Below the pieces are notes generated by a model, which did no database searches, was not told the origin of the DNA, and was given only the letters and a program-made list of their open reading frames with translations. From a virus, in IMG/VR virus record IMGVR_UViG_3300017963_000192, positions 1 through 64,000 of that record: DNA of 64,000 nucleotides; one strand, 5' to 3'. Position numbers and translations under genes: made by a program. Below are positions 46,402 through 56,104 of the stretch, piece after piece (the first letter of the stretch is position 1; each line of letters starts with the position of its first letter).

Positions 46402-48591
46402 TTATGAATATACCTCGTTATTATCATAGTACGATTCATCATAAATAGCATAGTTTAAAGGGGGTTCTGATAAATCTATCTCTTCTCCTTCAGGATATAG
46501 AATTACTTTATCATCGTTAGCAAATATTACTCGGTACAATATCTCTGGAGGAATAAACTTTTCAAAAAGTAATAAAAGTCTCTCAATATTGTAATCTTCT
46601 ATAGTACTTGAACTTTTACCATATAAAATAATAACTAATGATGTGGATTTTTTAAGTCTCATAAATAGATTATTTATACTGTATTTATCATATAATATTA
46701 GATTTTCAGGCTTTTCTAAACTAGTATAATTGTATAATCTTGGATATATAGAAGTGTTCGGAGAAAACCCACCAATATCTACAAAAAAGTTTGTTTCAGT
46801 AGAAGTTAAAAAATACATATTATCTAAAGATGTCCCTCTATATATCTTATAAAAATCAGTATCAAAAGCATAATCCCACATTAAAACATTTACACCAGTA
46901 TAAACATTAGGCCACCATCTTCTATCCACTCTCAATGATTGAATATCTGTTTCCGCACCATCATTTGTACACGATGAAATCCCGTAATAATAATCATTTC
47001 TAGTTAATCCGGTTGATGTTGATGCAAAGATATAGGAGGTTCTATGGGTGTTATATAAGTCGTCTCTATAGTAAATATAATAATCATCAAAAGATTCGAG
47101 ATTGTTTTTAAAAGCATCTAATAATAATTCTAAACTCCTTTCATAAGACGCATATTCAAATGCTTTAAATACTTCAGAAGCTATAGCTCTAAATATTGTT
47201 TCACTTTCATCCCCTTGTTTATATAATTCAATTAATGGTGCATACATATCAACAAAAGAAGAATATCTCGCTTCAGAAATTGATACGTCTGTTTGAATAG
47301 CTTCAGCCTCTGTTTCAACCTCATCATATTGAACACCTAAAGAATAAAACCAAGAATAAAGATTAATTGTTCTTATACTGTACGGTGCTGATTGTCTTGA
47401 AAATTTTATATTATATTTATCCCTTGCTTGAAATGATACTAACGTTTCTCCTTTATTAAAAGAGTAATTTAAATCAAATTCCCCATAATTTCCTGTTGAA
47501 GTAGTAAAAGAGTAGATATCATTTATAAAAACATCTAATTTACTATTAGATACTCCTAAATATCCTTTTAAATTGTATGGTTGATCCTTAAAATAAGGAA
47601 TTGCGTATGCTGTTTTATCATAGTAATTAGAATCAATAAGAGCTGCTTTTAAAAGTTTCCATTGAGTTTGTTGTAAAACAGCATTATCGGAATTACCTGC
47701 CGATCTTAAATAAGGGTACGCTTGTAGAAAGTCAACAGTATATAAAAAGTATTTTACTTCTTCGCTTGTTTTAGAACCAGTTCCGTTTGATACAACTGTA
47801 TAAATGTATCTCGTATCCGAAACGTAAGTAGTATCAATGTAGCTATTAACAAATGAGTTTCCAACTAAAACAGAACTTGAAGTATCTTCTATGAAATATT
47901 GTAAATTATCCTCTAATATTGAATATTCCTCTGAATTATCACTTGCTTGAGTAACCTTATTAGAATCACTCATAACAAATTCGCCTTCAGTTGTTATTTC
48001 ACCAAACCATATACATCTTTTTATCCTATCTGTAATCCAAAAAGCTTTGCCAACTTCTAGGCTAGAATGAGTTAAAGTACCATCGTCATATGTAACATCA
48101 GAAAGTTGCGTTATATTTTTTCTATAAACAGAAAAGTCAACAAGAGATGAATTTCTTCCTGTACTAGTACTTAATTCATCCCAAGATAGCATTGCATCAT
48201 ATCCATCATATCTTATCATTAAATTTGACGGTTTTGTTGGAGCAATATAAGTAGAGATTACATCAGAATAATTAGACATGTCGTTAGCTACTGAAATGCC
48301 TATCATTTTGATGTAAATCATTCTTCCGTCAGATGCACCAGATGGAATTGAATATGTAAAATAAACAGTACTTCCAGATTCTGTAGTGTAATTGCTTTGG
48401 GTATCTCCTGGCTCATAATGAACAAAGTCTATTAAAAAAGAATCCTCTTCATAAGTAATATCATCATAGCTTTTATAAAGGTAATAACCGCCTATATCTC
48501 CAGTAGGTTTATCAAAAGAAATTACGATAGTTGTAGTTCCGTTCAATAAATCTTGAGAATATAGTGCAATGTTATTAATATCACCTATCAC
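46402..48591 (-). CDS. structural protein with FnIII-like domains
   Basis: 729 residues. Early region has fibronectin-III-like strands (ISFDKPTGDIGGYYLYKSYD; APTKPSNLMIRYDGYDAMLS), then alpha/beta sequence including an about 100-residue helical patch (FRAIASEVFKAFEYASYERS) that recalls phage tail proteins, and a C-terminal DUF-like region. Four-nt overlap with the Maf-like gene upstream. Probably a tail/baseplate component linking fibre and tube. Confidence 0.65.
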   Translation of the reverse strand: MIGDINNIALYSQDLLNGTTTIVISFDKPTGDIGGYYLYKSYDDITYEEDSFLIDFVHYEPGDTQSNYTTESGSTVYFTYSIPSGASDGRMIYIKMIGISVANDMSNYSDVISTYIAPTKPSNLMIRYDGYDAMLSWDELSTSTGRNSSLVDFSVYRKNITQLSDVTYDDGTLTHSSLEVGKAFWITDRIKRCIWFGEITTEGEFVMSDSNKVTQASDNSEEYSILEDNLQYFIEDTSSSVLVGNSFVNSYIDTTYVSDTRYIYTVVSNGTGSKTSEEVKYFLYTVDFLQAYPYLRSAGNSDNAVLQQTQWKLLKAALIDSNYYDKTAYAIPYFKDQPYNLKGYLGVSNSKLDVFINDIYSFTTSTGNYGEFDLNYSFNKGETLVSFQARDKYNIKFSRQSAPYSIRTINLYSWFYSLGVQYDEVETEAEAIQTDVSISEARYSSFVDMYAPLIELYKQGDESETIFRAIASEVFKAFEYASYERSLELLLDAFKNNLESFDDYYIYYRDDLYNTHRTSYIFASTSTGLTRNDYYYGISSCTNDGAETDIQSLRVDRRWWPNVYTGVNVLMWDYAFDTDFYKIYRGTSLDNMYFLTSTETNFFVDIGGFSPNTSIYPRLYNYTSLEKPENLILYDKYSINNLFMRLKKSTSLVIILYGKSSSTIEDYNIERLLLLFEKFIPPEILYRVIFANDDKVILYPEGEEIDLSEPPLNYAIYDESYYDNNEVYS

Positions 48592-49589
48592 CTTTTCTTT
48601 CTCCTCTTACGTCTTTTGCTTTTTGGCATTGCAAAAACATCTATCTTATCTATTTTATCTTTACAGTAATGGTATAAGCTATCTTTTAATTTCATATTTG
48701 GCATTCCTGTTAATATACCACCTTCAGTAGAATTGACAGCATCAACTTTTAGTTTTTTTATTAAATCTAAAAAACTATTTCTATAAAAAATGAATGTTTT
48801 ACTTGTCTTTACGAGGTTTCTATTAACGTCTTTTATTTCTGAATCAGACTTGATTTCCATAGCCTTTAATTTTTCTATATGTTCTATCTGTTCAGGACTT
48901 CCAGGTTCAAGAGTATCGTCATATATTTTTCTGTCTAAGAACCCATCACAATAAGCTTTTCCATCAGTATAAGCAAAATCGTATCCCATTAATATTACTT
49001 TACTTGGATTGAAATGAGATACTACCTGTAACATTGTTGCTCCTATAAAAAATCTATTAAAAATAGTTCCAAAAGCCCCAGTAGATTTTGTAAGTTTTTT
49101 CAAAGCATTCCCTTTACTTGAATTTGGTACATCGGCTTGATTAAAGAAAAATATTTTTCCTTTCCAACAATCAAGTATGTCTGGATGGGCTGATGTAGGA
49201 CATATTAGATTTATCTCCGATGTTTCCAAATCATTCCAAAATCTAACAAACATATCTGATGGGTCGATATTTACTACAAAATCTGGTTTAATATCATATT
49301 CTAATAGTTTATATAGTGTAACATCACACGATAAAATAATAACATTTTTTTCATATTTTTTAAGGATATTCACGTTTTTATCTAGTGACGGACCACCTAC
49401 TACAAGGACAAAAGGCTTATTCCTATAAGGCATTGTTCTCTGTAAAAAAGAGAAAGGTCTTGAATTTTCTGAAACAAAAATCTTACTATTTAGATTAGCT
49501 AAATAATTTTTTGTCCACTTTTCTATTATAGGATCATTTCTCGTTACAGTATTTTCTATTCTAACTTCTTTAATATTATTTAAATTCAT
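48588..49589 (-). CDS. Maf/DUF115-like glycosyltransferase
   Basis: 333 residues. PFVLVVGGPSLDKNVNILKK, VIILSCDVTLYKLLEYDIKP and DFVVNIDPSDM are the hallmark of the DUF115 domain of motility-associated factor (Maf) proteins, which put pseudaminic or related sugars on flagellin Ser/Thr. Later KVILMGYDFAYTDGKAYC continues the fold. The C-terminus is strongly basic (KSKRRKRRKKR). Being coupled to tail genes on one side and glycan genes on the other, it is the best candidate for glycosylating the phage fibres (inference). Confidence 0.75.
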   Translation of the reverse strand: MNLNNIKEVRIENTVTRNDPIIEKWTKNYLANLNSKIFVSENSRPFSFLQRTMPYRNKPFVLVVGGPSLDKNVNILKKYEKNVIILSCDVTLYKLLEYDIKPDFVVNIDPSDMFVRFWNDLETSEINLICPTSAHPDILDCWKGKIFFFNQADVPNSSKGNALKKLTKSTGAFGTIFNRFFIGATMLQVVSHFNPSKVILMGYDFAYTDGKAYCDGFLDRKIYDDTLEPGSPEQIEHIEKLKAMEIKSDSEIKDVNRNLVKTSKTFIFYRNSFLDLIKKLKVDAVNSTEGGILTGMPNMKLKDSLYHYCKDKIDKIDVFAMPKSKRRKRRKKR

Positions 49590-49604
49590 TTAGTTTTATC
49601 TCCT

Positions 49605-51896
49605 TTAATTGTGTATAAATAAAGTCTTTGGTACTTTTGATATTGCCCCCCTTCCATAAATTTTTAACATTTCTTTTATAAATAACCAATCAGCTTCGTG
49701 AACCCTATGTTTCCATCCTATTTTACGAGCAATCGGTGTTCTTACCATAAAACAACCACAATCAATACTACCAAAAACTAAACGAGTATTTATAAGATTC
49801 CAATCCCAATAGTTATGAAGGCAGTTGCAGTACGCCCCAAGTACTTTACTATTGGTAAAAGGTAGTACCATATATTCCAAGAACTTTGGAATGTAATAAT
49901 TATCAGCACCAGTAAATACTATTAAATCACTCTTTTCAGATACTCTAGTCAATCCATAACTTCTGGGGGTATGACCAACATCGTTATATCTTTTATCTGT
50001 TTTCATTACTTTAATTTTGTTGCTGTGCTTTCTAAAATCATCTAACATTTCTTCTGTTTTTATAGACATTGGACCATCATGAATTAGTAATATTTCATAA
50101 TTAGGATACGTTTGGGAAAGAATTGAGGCTACAGCAACAGGATAACAATCATATATTGGAATTATAAAAGATACTAAACGGGATGTGTCTACAACATCAC
50201 TTTTTTTATTAGCTGATTCAAGTAATGCATTTCTCTGTTGTATGTTAGGTCTTTCTCCTCTAATTTGATTAATATTATTGCGTGTTTCATTACTTATTGC
50301 TGATATTATTTTATTATTATCCATACTTAATGCCGGATAAGAAAAAACAGGAGAAAGATTAAAATTGATATTGTAAAAAGGATCACCCTTTTTTAATATT
50401 TCAGAATGTCTTTGTAGCATATATCTCTTATCTTGTTGTTTTATTTCATTTCTTTCTCTTACTGAAATTATAGAACCTTTATTTTTACTTTCTTTGTGAG
50501 TTCCTCGACATAAAGGAGTAAACACATTATAATATCCTTTCTCGTACAATCTTAAACAAAAATCAACATCAGCAAAATCGATTATTAACTCTTTATCATT
50601 AAATTTATCAATCTCTTCATAAACACTTTTTTTAAACATCATACAAGCATCAGAAACAGAACTTACATTTTGAATATTTATGGCTCTGTTATAATATCCT
50701 GCATAAGAAGATGATTGATTTTTGTATGGGTATATAACTATTTCTGGACCTTTTACAAAATAATTTGTGTGTTGTATGGTATTATTTGGAAATAATAGTT
50801 TACCTCCAACAGCACCTACTTCTGATCTTTGAGAATGATCTAATAAACATTCAATCCAATTTTCATTGATAGGTTCGAAATCATCATGAGTTATTATTAT
50901 GTGTTCTCCTTGAGCAACGTCAACACCAGCATTTAGAAATTTCCCGTAGTTAAAACCTTCATTAGTATAAACTATTTTAGCTTTTCCACTAATTCTATTT
51001 AGCTTATTTTGAGTATCTTCAACATTGCTAACAACAATTAATTCAACATTTCTATAAGTTGATTTTATTAATATTTCTCTAATACATTTTTCTAAATTTA
51101 TTATGTTATCTTTATAAGGAATGATTATACTAACTATAGGATTGCCAATAACATCTCTTTTTAAAGAGTAGTTCCCAAAAGATTTGCCAAAGTCTACTGA
51201 ACCTCCACCATGTCTTCTTTTTAAAGCTGTTTCTATGCAACTTTTCCCTCTCTCCCATACTGCATTTTTAGAGGAATTGTCATGTGTTATAGAAGATTGA
51301 ACGATTCTCCATAGATATAAAACTTTTGAGATATGTGCTACTTTATCAGTTTTTTCAACAACTCTTAATAAGAAATCATGATCCTGTGCTCCATCATAAC
51401 CCCCTCTTAAACCTCCAGCTTGTTCATATAATTCCCTTTTTAACATTACAAAATGGCATATATAATTTTGAGATAATAGCATATCTGGAGAGAAGTCTGG
51501 TTTATAATGCACACCAGATAATTTTCCGTCCATTGACAACAAAGCCTCATCTGAATAAACCATATCAGAATTTGTTTCTCTTAAAGTTTTAACAGATAAT
51601 TCAAGGGCATCTGCGGTGAGTTCGTCATCACTATCTATAAATGCAATATATTCCCCTTTTGAAATCTCAAAAGCTCTTTGTGTAGCCTCGCCAATTCCTA
51701 CATTGGTAGGTAAATTAATTATTTTTATTTTAGGATGGTCAATTGAATTTAAGAAGTTTATAGTAGCATTGTCTGTAGAACCGTCATTTGTAATACACCA
51801 TTCCCATTCCTCATATGTCTGATTCTTTACGGATTCAAGACACATCGCTAACAAGGCTACGTTAGTGTTGTGTATTGGTGTTAAAATAGAAACCAT
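49605..51896 (-). CDS. three-domain GT2 glycosyltransferase
   Basis: 763 residues with three family-2 (GT-A) modules. Domain 1 (about 1-230): ILTPIHNTN, NDGSTDNAT, FIDSDDE, GAQDHDFLLR. Domain 2 (about 255-520): SIIIPYKDNIINLE, THDDFEPIN, IDFADVDFCLRL. Domain 3 (about 585-763): FIIPIYDCYPVA, IHDGPMSIK, FTGADNYYI. The DxD motifs needed for nucleotide-sugar binding are clear in the first two; the third has GAD. Such multi-domain enzymes build linear repeats. Central enzyme of the operon. Confidence 0.9.
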   Translation of the reverse strand: MVSILTPIHNTNVALLAMCLESVKNQTYEEWEWCITNDGSTDNATINFLNSIDHPKIKIINLPTNVGIGEATQRAFEISKGEYIAFIDSDDELTADALELSVKTLRETNSDMVYSDEALLSMDGKLSGVHYKPDFSPDMLLSQNYICHFVMLKRELYEQAGGLRGGYDGAQDHDFLLRVVEKTDKVAHISKVLYLWRIVQSSITHDNSSKNAVWERGKSCIETALKRRHGGGSVDFGKSFGNYSLKRDVIGNPIVSIIIPYKDNIINLEKCIREILIKSTYRNVELIVVSNVEDTQNKLNRISGKAKIVYTNEGFNYGKFLNAGVDVAQGEHIIITHDDFEPINENWIECLLDHSQRSEVGAVGGKLLFPNNTIQHTNYFVKGPEIVIYPYKNQSSSYAGYYNRAINIQNVSSVSDACMMFKKSVYEEIDKFNDKELIIDFADVDFCLRLYEKGYYNVFTPLCRGTHKESKNKGSIISVRERNEIKQQDKRYMLQRHSEILKKGDPFYNINFNLSPVFSYPALSMDNNKIISAISNETRNNINQIRGERPNIQQRNALLESANKKSDVVDTSRLVSFIIPIYDCYPVAVASILSQTYPNYEILLIHDGPMSIKTEEMLDDFRKHSNKIKVMKTDKRYNDVGHTPRSYGLTRVSEKSDLIVFTGADNYYIPKFLEYMVLPFTNSKVLGAYCNCLHNYWDWNLINTRLVFGSIDCGCFMVRTPIARKIGWKHRVHEADWLFIKEMLKIYGRGAISKVPKTLFIHN

Positions 51897-51898
51897 TA

Positions 51899-52333
51899 TT
51901 ATTCCTTTTTATATAAATTAATAATATCACTACAAATACCTGAACATTTTATGGTAGGAAAAGATATTCTTGATTCTTCTGGAAGAACGCATATAGATTT
52001 TTTTGTTAGACTTTTTCCTGGGAATGTCCAAATATATCCGTTTGATGTTAAGGTAACTTCATCAGTATCGTGAAAAAAACAAATCGTGTTTAATTCAAGA
52101 AGACGGTGTAACGCAATGCTGGTTTTTGCATGACACCATATCCTAGAATCTTTAAGAAAGTCTTCATCAATATCATATTCTGGTCTATCGTGTCCAAGGT
52201 AAAATGTTTTAGTATCATACCAAACATCTACCTCAACATTATATCCAATATCCAGAGCTTCTTTTATATAATCTGGATGATTTTCTCTATCAGATTTTCC
52301 GTTTATGTTTCCTCTATGGGCGATAAGTATCAT
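51899..52333 (-). CDS. GDPD/PLC-like phosphodiesterase-fold protein
   Basis: 144 residues. ILIAHRGNINGKSDRENHPD (catalytic HRG-N), then NVEVDVWYDTKTFYLGHDRP (ExD and GHD) are diagnostic of the glycerophosphodiester phosphodiesterase superfamily. It is shorter than usual (about 230), so the barrel is partial. In glycan clusters related small proteins are often present; substrate unknown. Overlaps the methyltransferase gene upstream by 20 nt. Confidence 0.7.
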   Translation of the reverse strand: MILIAHRGNINGKSDRENHPDYIKEALDIGYNVEVDVWYDTKTFYLGHDRPEYDIDEDFLKDSRIWCHAKTSIALHRLLELNTICFFHDTDEVTLTSNGYIWTFPGKSLTKKSICVLPEESRISFPTIKCSGICSDIINLYKKE

Positions 52334-52904
52334 CTTTAGGCTCCAATATTAGAAATCCCTGGTGTCGGTAATCTTTAATAAAGTTGTGTGTATCAAAATA
52401 TTTATCATAAATAAATTCGTTTGACATTCTAAATCTATCAATGAAATCTTGTTCCCATTTAAGTTCGTAATCACCATCTTCATATAATTGAAGATCATCT
52501 ATTATAAAAACATCTTTACACTTTTTTCTTGTTTCATAAATTAAGTTGATTTCCCATTCTAAAGGGAATTTTAGATTAAATTCGATATTGTCATAATAGC
52601 TCCCTAATTGGAAATCAGCACCAGGAAAATGGGCATCAAGCCAAAATAAAATAGTATCATTTTTATCTGTTTCTTTAAGTATCTTTTTGAGACCATCGAT
52701 AGAAGTTGCATTAATTAGTTTAAGTCTGTTTGATGCAAATTTGTTTTTACACTCATTATATAGTTGAGTATGTATCTCGATAGAATAAAGTTTATCGAAC
52801 CTGTATTTCAAAGCGTGTTCTATTCCAGTTCCTTTTCCTGTTCCAGTTTCTACAAAGATATTACAATTATACTTTGATAAATCATGTAGATATAATTCAC
52901 CCAT
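52314..52904 (-). CDS. SAM-dependent methyltransferase-like protein
   Basis: 196 residues. CNIFVETGTGKGTGIEHALK (glycine loop), KLYSIEIHTQLYNECKNKF (acidic strand end), TILFWLDAHFPGADF, VFIIDDLQLYEDGDYE: a Rossmann methyltransferase, probably acting on a sugar hydroxyl. Eight-nt overlap with the cupin fusion gene. Confidence 0.75.
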   Translation of the reverse strand: MGELYLHDLSKYNCNIFVETGTGKGTGIEHALKYRFDKLYSIEIHTQLYNECKNKFASNRLKLINATSIDGLKKILKETDKNDTILFWLDAHFPGADFQLGSYYDNIEFNLKFPLEWEINLIYETRKKCKDVFIIDDLQLYEDGDYELKWEQDFIDRFRMSNEFIYDKYFDTHNFIKDYRHQGFLILEPKDDTYRP

Positions 52905-53985
52905 CTAAATACTTATCCCCTATCACAGATGGTATTTTTACTACTGTTATTATAGCATCAGTAATTGCTTTAAAATCAGTTGAATCACCTGGTTCTAGAT
53001 AAATTATATCATCTTCTTTATATCTAATACCATCCATTTCAACCTCACCAGATACTATTACACTTATTTCAACTGCTACTTTATGAATATGTCTCGCCTC
53101 AATATCTTCAGCTTTGTATCTTTGAATACCAACTTCGAATTTGTTATTTATAAACAATGATGGTAGAAATGCACCTAAAATCCATCCTCTTGTAAAATCT
53201 TTGACATTATGTATTTTTTTTGTTTTTATTTTTTCCCATTTTCGTTTAAGATGATACGTATCGGTTGATTTTAATATATTTCCAAAATATTCTGCGTTTT
53301 TACCATACAACGACCATCTGTAGATTGATTTTTGTTTGTGTATTAATCCCTTTCCTATTTTATTTGGGTTTATTTCTTTAAAGATATGTCTTATCCATTC
53401 TAGTAAATTTTTTGTACCATTAAAATCTATTGCTACTTTCCCTCTACTATTTAATTTGATAGATCCATCACCGTCACAATAACCTTTAATATACGATAAT
53501 GTGTTAATACCTTCAATATTAGGTGGTTTTAATATTAATGATTTGTTATTGACAATATTAAAATTATTTTTCAGATCATCTATTATTTTACGGCATTTAA
53601 TTAACAATCTTACTTGATCACTTCCTTTTTTAATTTTTCTTTTTTTAATAAACCCATCATATTTTATAGATTTTTTAAAAGATAACAATAAATCCGAATC
53701 TTTTTCAGATATACTTATTTCTAAAGTTTTCCCATCTTTTCTTATATAACCATCAGCAGCGATAAAACCTGCCCAATACGAATTTTCTATGTTTGGTTTC
53801 TCAAAAAAACAAGTATCTAAATTATATATTCTATAAGGTTTGTATTCTAAACCTAACTCAACTATTTTAGTTCGTATAGATCGCCAACCTCTTTCTAATT
53901 TGTTAATTAAAAACAATCTGTCTTTCATATTATTCTTTTTAAGAAAGTCTATCTCAAAATTTGACCATCTTTTATATTTCCTCAC
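52897..53985 (-). CDS. LAGLIDADG endonuclease fused to a cupin
   Basis: 362 residues. Residues 1-252: a LAGLIDADG homing endonuclease with both motifs, SYWAGFIAADGYI (69-81) and SYIKGYCDGDGSI (164-176), preceded by a HTH-like DNA-binding segment (LERGWRSIRTKIVELG). Residues 256-362: a small cupin (GWILGAFLPSLF, RHIHKVAVEISVIVSGEVEM, YLEPGD) with His ligands. No intein blocks and no separate start for the cupin, so the two are one polypeptide. The endonuclease seems inserted in frame at the very start of a cupin gene, a rare arrangement. Confidence 0.85.
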   Translation of the reverse strand: MRKYKRWSNFEIDFLKKNNMKDRLFLINKLERGWRSIRTKIVELGLEYKPYRIYNLDTCFFEKPNIENSYWAGFIAADGYIRKDGKTLEISISEKDSDLLLSFKKSIKYDGFIKKRKIKKGSDQVRLLIKCRKIIDDLKNNFNIVNNKSLILKPPNIEGINTLSYIKGYCDGDGSIKLNSRGKVAIDFNGTKNLLEWIRHIFKEINPNKIGKGLIHKQKSIYRWSLYGKNAEYFGNILKSTDTYHLKRKWEKIKTKKIHNVKDFTRGWILGAFLPSLFINNKFEVGIQRYKAEDIEARHIHKVAVEISVIVSGEVEMDGIRYKEDDIIYLEPGDSTDFKAITDAIITVVKIPSVIGDKYLDG

Positions 53986-53986
53986 A

Positions 53987-54754
53987 TCAAACTCCTAATT
54001 CTAGATACTCCTCTAAATCTTCTGGTGTTCCTAGTCCATGCATAGCACAAGTTGGGACTGGGAAAGCCGCAACCTTTTTATTTTTTGGTATAATCAACTC
54101 GTTATATGTTGGGCAAACATAAAATTCGTTATTTACCCTTAAATTTTTATGTATCATTTCATCTGCTGCCCATACATAATCAGAGCCTTTGGCAAACCAA
54201 TACAATCCGATAGTTGCATACGTTGATATTGGTTCTTTTTCTCTAACTCTTATAACATTACCATCTTCATCTAGTTCAGCGTAAGACCACTTAGGATGTG
54301 TTGCGTGAAATACTGGAATCGCTCCATCTGATTTAGTTATTTCTATACTCTTCATAAATAAATCAATACTCCAATCTACTAATTGATCACTGTTTGCTAT
54401 TAGTAGTTGTGTATCATTATTTATTAAATCTCTCGCTTTTAAAACAGTACAAGCAGCTCCCTCGGTAATATAATCTATTTGTATTATGTCTGAAGATATG
54501 GCTACTTTTTTGCCATACGAATTTTCTATTGCCTCTCTTATTTTTACATCAAAATTAAATTGTTCGCAATGTTTCTTTTGAACAATAAAGATAAATCTCA
54601 TACCGTATTTTGCAAAATCCAAATTTTCTATAACTCTTTGTATCATTGGTTTGCCGTTTACTGGTATAAAAGGTTTCGGAACTTCATATCCAGCGTCTTT
54701 AAATCTTTTTCCTTCCCCCGCCATAGGAATGCAAATATTAATCGTTTTATTCAT
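53987..54754 (-). CDS. sugar-phosphate nucleotidyltransferase
   Basis: 255 residues. ICIPMAGEGKRFKDAGYEVP with PKPFIPVNGKPMIQRVIENL is the canonical GxGxRx(n)PK of nucleotidyltransferases that make NDP-sugars. Later AACTVLKARDL, LLIANSDQLVDW (metal Asp) and the hexapeptide-free end VPTCAMHGLGTPEDLEEYLE. Related to capsule-type NTP transferases. Supplies an activated sugar for the GTs around it. Confidence 0.9.
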   Translation of the reverse strand: MNKTINICIPMAGEGKRFKDAGYEVPKPFIPVNGKPMIQRVIENLDFAKYGMRFIFIVQKKHCEQFNFDVKIREAIENSYGKKVAISSDIIQIDYITEGAACTVLKARDLINNDTQLLIANSDQLVDWSIDLFMKSIEITKSDGAIPVFHATHPKWSYAELDEDGNVIRVREKEPISTYATIGLYWFAKGSDYVWAADEMIHKNLRVNNEFYVCPTYNELIIPKNKKVAAFPVPTCAMHGLGTPEDLEEYLELGV

Positions 54755-54758
54755 ATCA

Positions 54759-55406
54759 TTACTCCTTTCTTATTTTCTCACAAAACCATAACGCTCTTTG
54801 TCCAGATTCCCAATGACCATTATTTTTTTCTTTCCAATCATAAACGTGTGGACCAGAATTACATGAATTATCCTTTATTCTTTTAAATTTAAAATTATAT
54901 GTATTTAATATATGTTCAATCATTCCTACAGACATTCTTGCTCCTACCCCATGAAGAGATTGATCGTATTCTTTTTGATTTTCATCAATGTAAGTTATAT
55001 CCGAGATGTTCCTACTATCAACAACTTCAGTTTCAAGTATTATATAATTACATAACATACATGTTTCTATTAAAAGTTTTGATGGATTTTTTAAATGATA
55101 AAGTACTCCCATATTTATTATAATATCAACATATTCAATATCAAGAGATTCAATATCAAAATCTTTTTTAATTGTTTTTATATTTTTAAAATTATTTTTA
55201 ATGTAGGAGACATTATCTTGTCTACCCTCAATACAAACAACATTAGCTCCTATTCCATTAAAATAATTTCCTACATCACCATGCCCTGCACCAAGTTCAA
55301 CAATTGATTTATCTTTAAAGAAATCAATAGTATAATGCTTTATTATTGCATTAATTCTTTTTTCTCTCCATTCTATATAATGCCCAATAAACTTATCTTG
55401 TTCCAT
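54759..55406 (-). CDS. SAM-dependent methyltransferase
   Basis: 215 residues. SIVELGAGHGDVGNYFNGIG (motif I), VVCIEGRQDNV, IINMGVLYHLKNPSKLL. Typical class I methyltransferase of glycan operons. Start overlaps the next gene (14 nt). Substrate probably a sugar or a lipid-linked glycan. Confidence 0.85.
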   Translation of the reverse strand: MEQDKFIGHYIEWREKRINAIIKHYTIDFFKDKSIVELGAGHGDVGNYFNGIGANVVCIEGRQDNVSYIKNNFKNIKTIKKDFDIESLDIEYVDIIINMGVLYHLKNPSKLLIETCMLCNYIILETEVVDSRNISDITYIDENQKEYDQSLHGVGARMSVGMIEHILNTYNFKFKRIKDNSCNSGPHVYDWKEKNNGHWESGQRALWFCEKIRKE

Positions 55407-56103
55407 AAATCCAAATCCATTTTGGGTGATGGTCTTCTACTGTTTCAGAAAATTCAGTACAGATGTATTTAAACCCTATATTTGCAAAATCTTCCATCAC
55501 CTCATTTATATTATCAACACGACAGTCAGCTCTCCCATTAGTAACGTCAGCATCATAAAAATCTTCGTAATAACCATATGTTGGAGTGTTATTAATTGAC
55601 ACTCCAAAAGCTAACTGAATACAAATGCTTCCACCATCCTTTAAGCTTTCATACATATTATCTAATATTTTTCTTCTAATCGAATAAGAAGGTATGTGTT
55701 GAAGACATATTACAGAATAACAAAAATCATACTTATCATTAAGTGGCACACTCGTTCCATCATTTTCAACAAGTATTCCATTGTAGTTATAACCTATATA
55801 ATCCTTAGCATTTTCTAAATTCTTTTTTGATATATCTACACCATCTACTCTATTAAAATGTGGTAACATCCTACGTATCTGTCTACCAGGTCCACAACCA
55901 TACTCATAACAAATATGATCAGGTTTAGGTTCATAGTGTTTAAACAACCAAGATTCATATGGAAACTTTTCTTGATGAGGAAAGTTTCCTACTATTGCGT
56001 CTATTATGCATACACCGTCTCCGTATTTACTATTGTTTGCATTTCCCTCGTACCAATCTTTTTGCATACTAGTGTATTTCTTTTCTTCTTCTGTTTGACT
56101 CAT
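55393..56103 (-). CDS. SAM-dependent methyltransferase
   Basis: 236 residues from the ATG at 56103 (AGGAG ribosome binding site; an upstream GTG adds 3 residues). CYEYGCGPGRQIRRMLPHF (motif I), VDGVDISKKNLENAKDYI (II), YDFCYSVICLQHIPSYSIRR (IV). Class I fold, likely acting on a sugar. Confidence 0.85.
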   Translation of the reverse strand: MSQTEEEKKYTSMQKDWYEGNANNSKYGDGVCIIDAIVGNFPHQEKFPYESWLFKHYEPKPDHICYEYGCGPGRQIRRMLPHFNRVDGVDISKKNLENAKDYIGYNYNGILVENDGTSVPLNDKYDFCYSVICLQHIPSYSIRRKILDNMYESLKDGGSICIQLAFGVSINNTPTYGYYEDFYDADVTNGRADCRVDNINEVMEDFANIGFKYICTEFSETVEDHHPKWIWIYGTR

Positions 56104-56104
56104 T

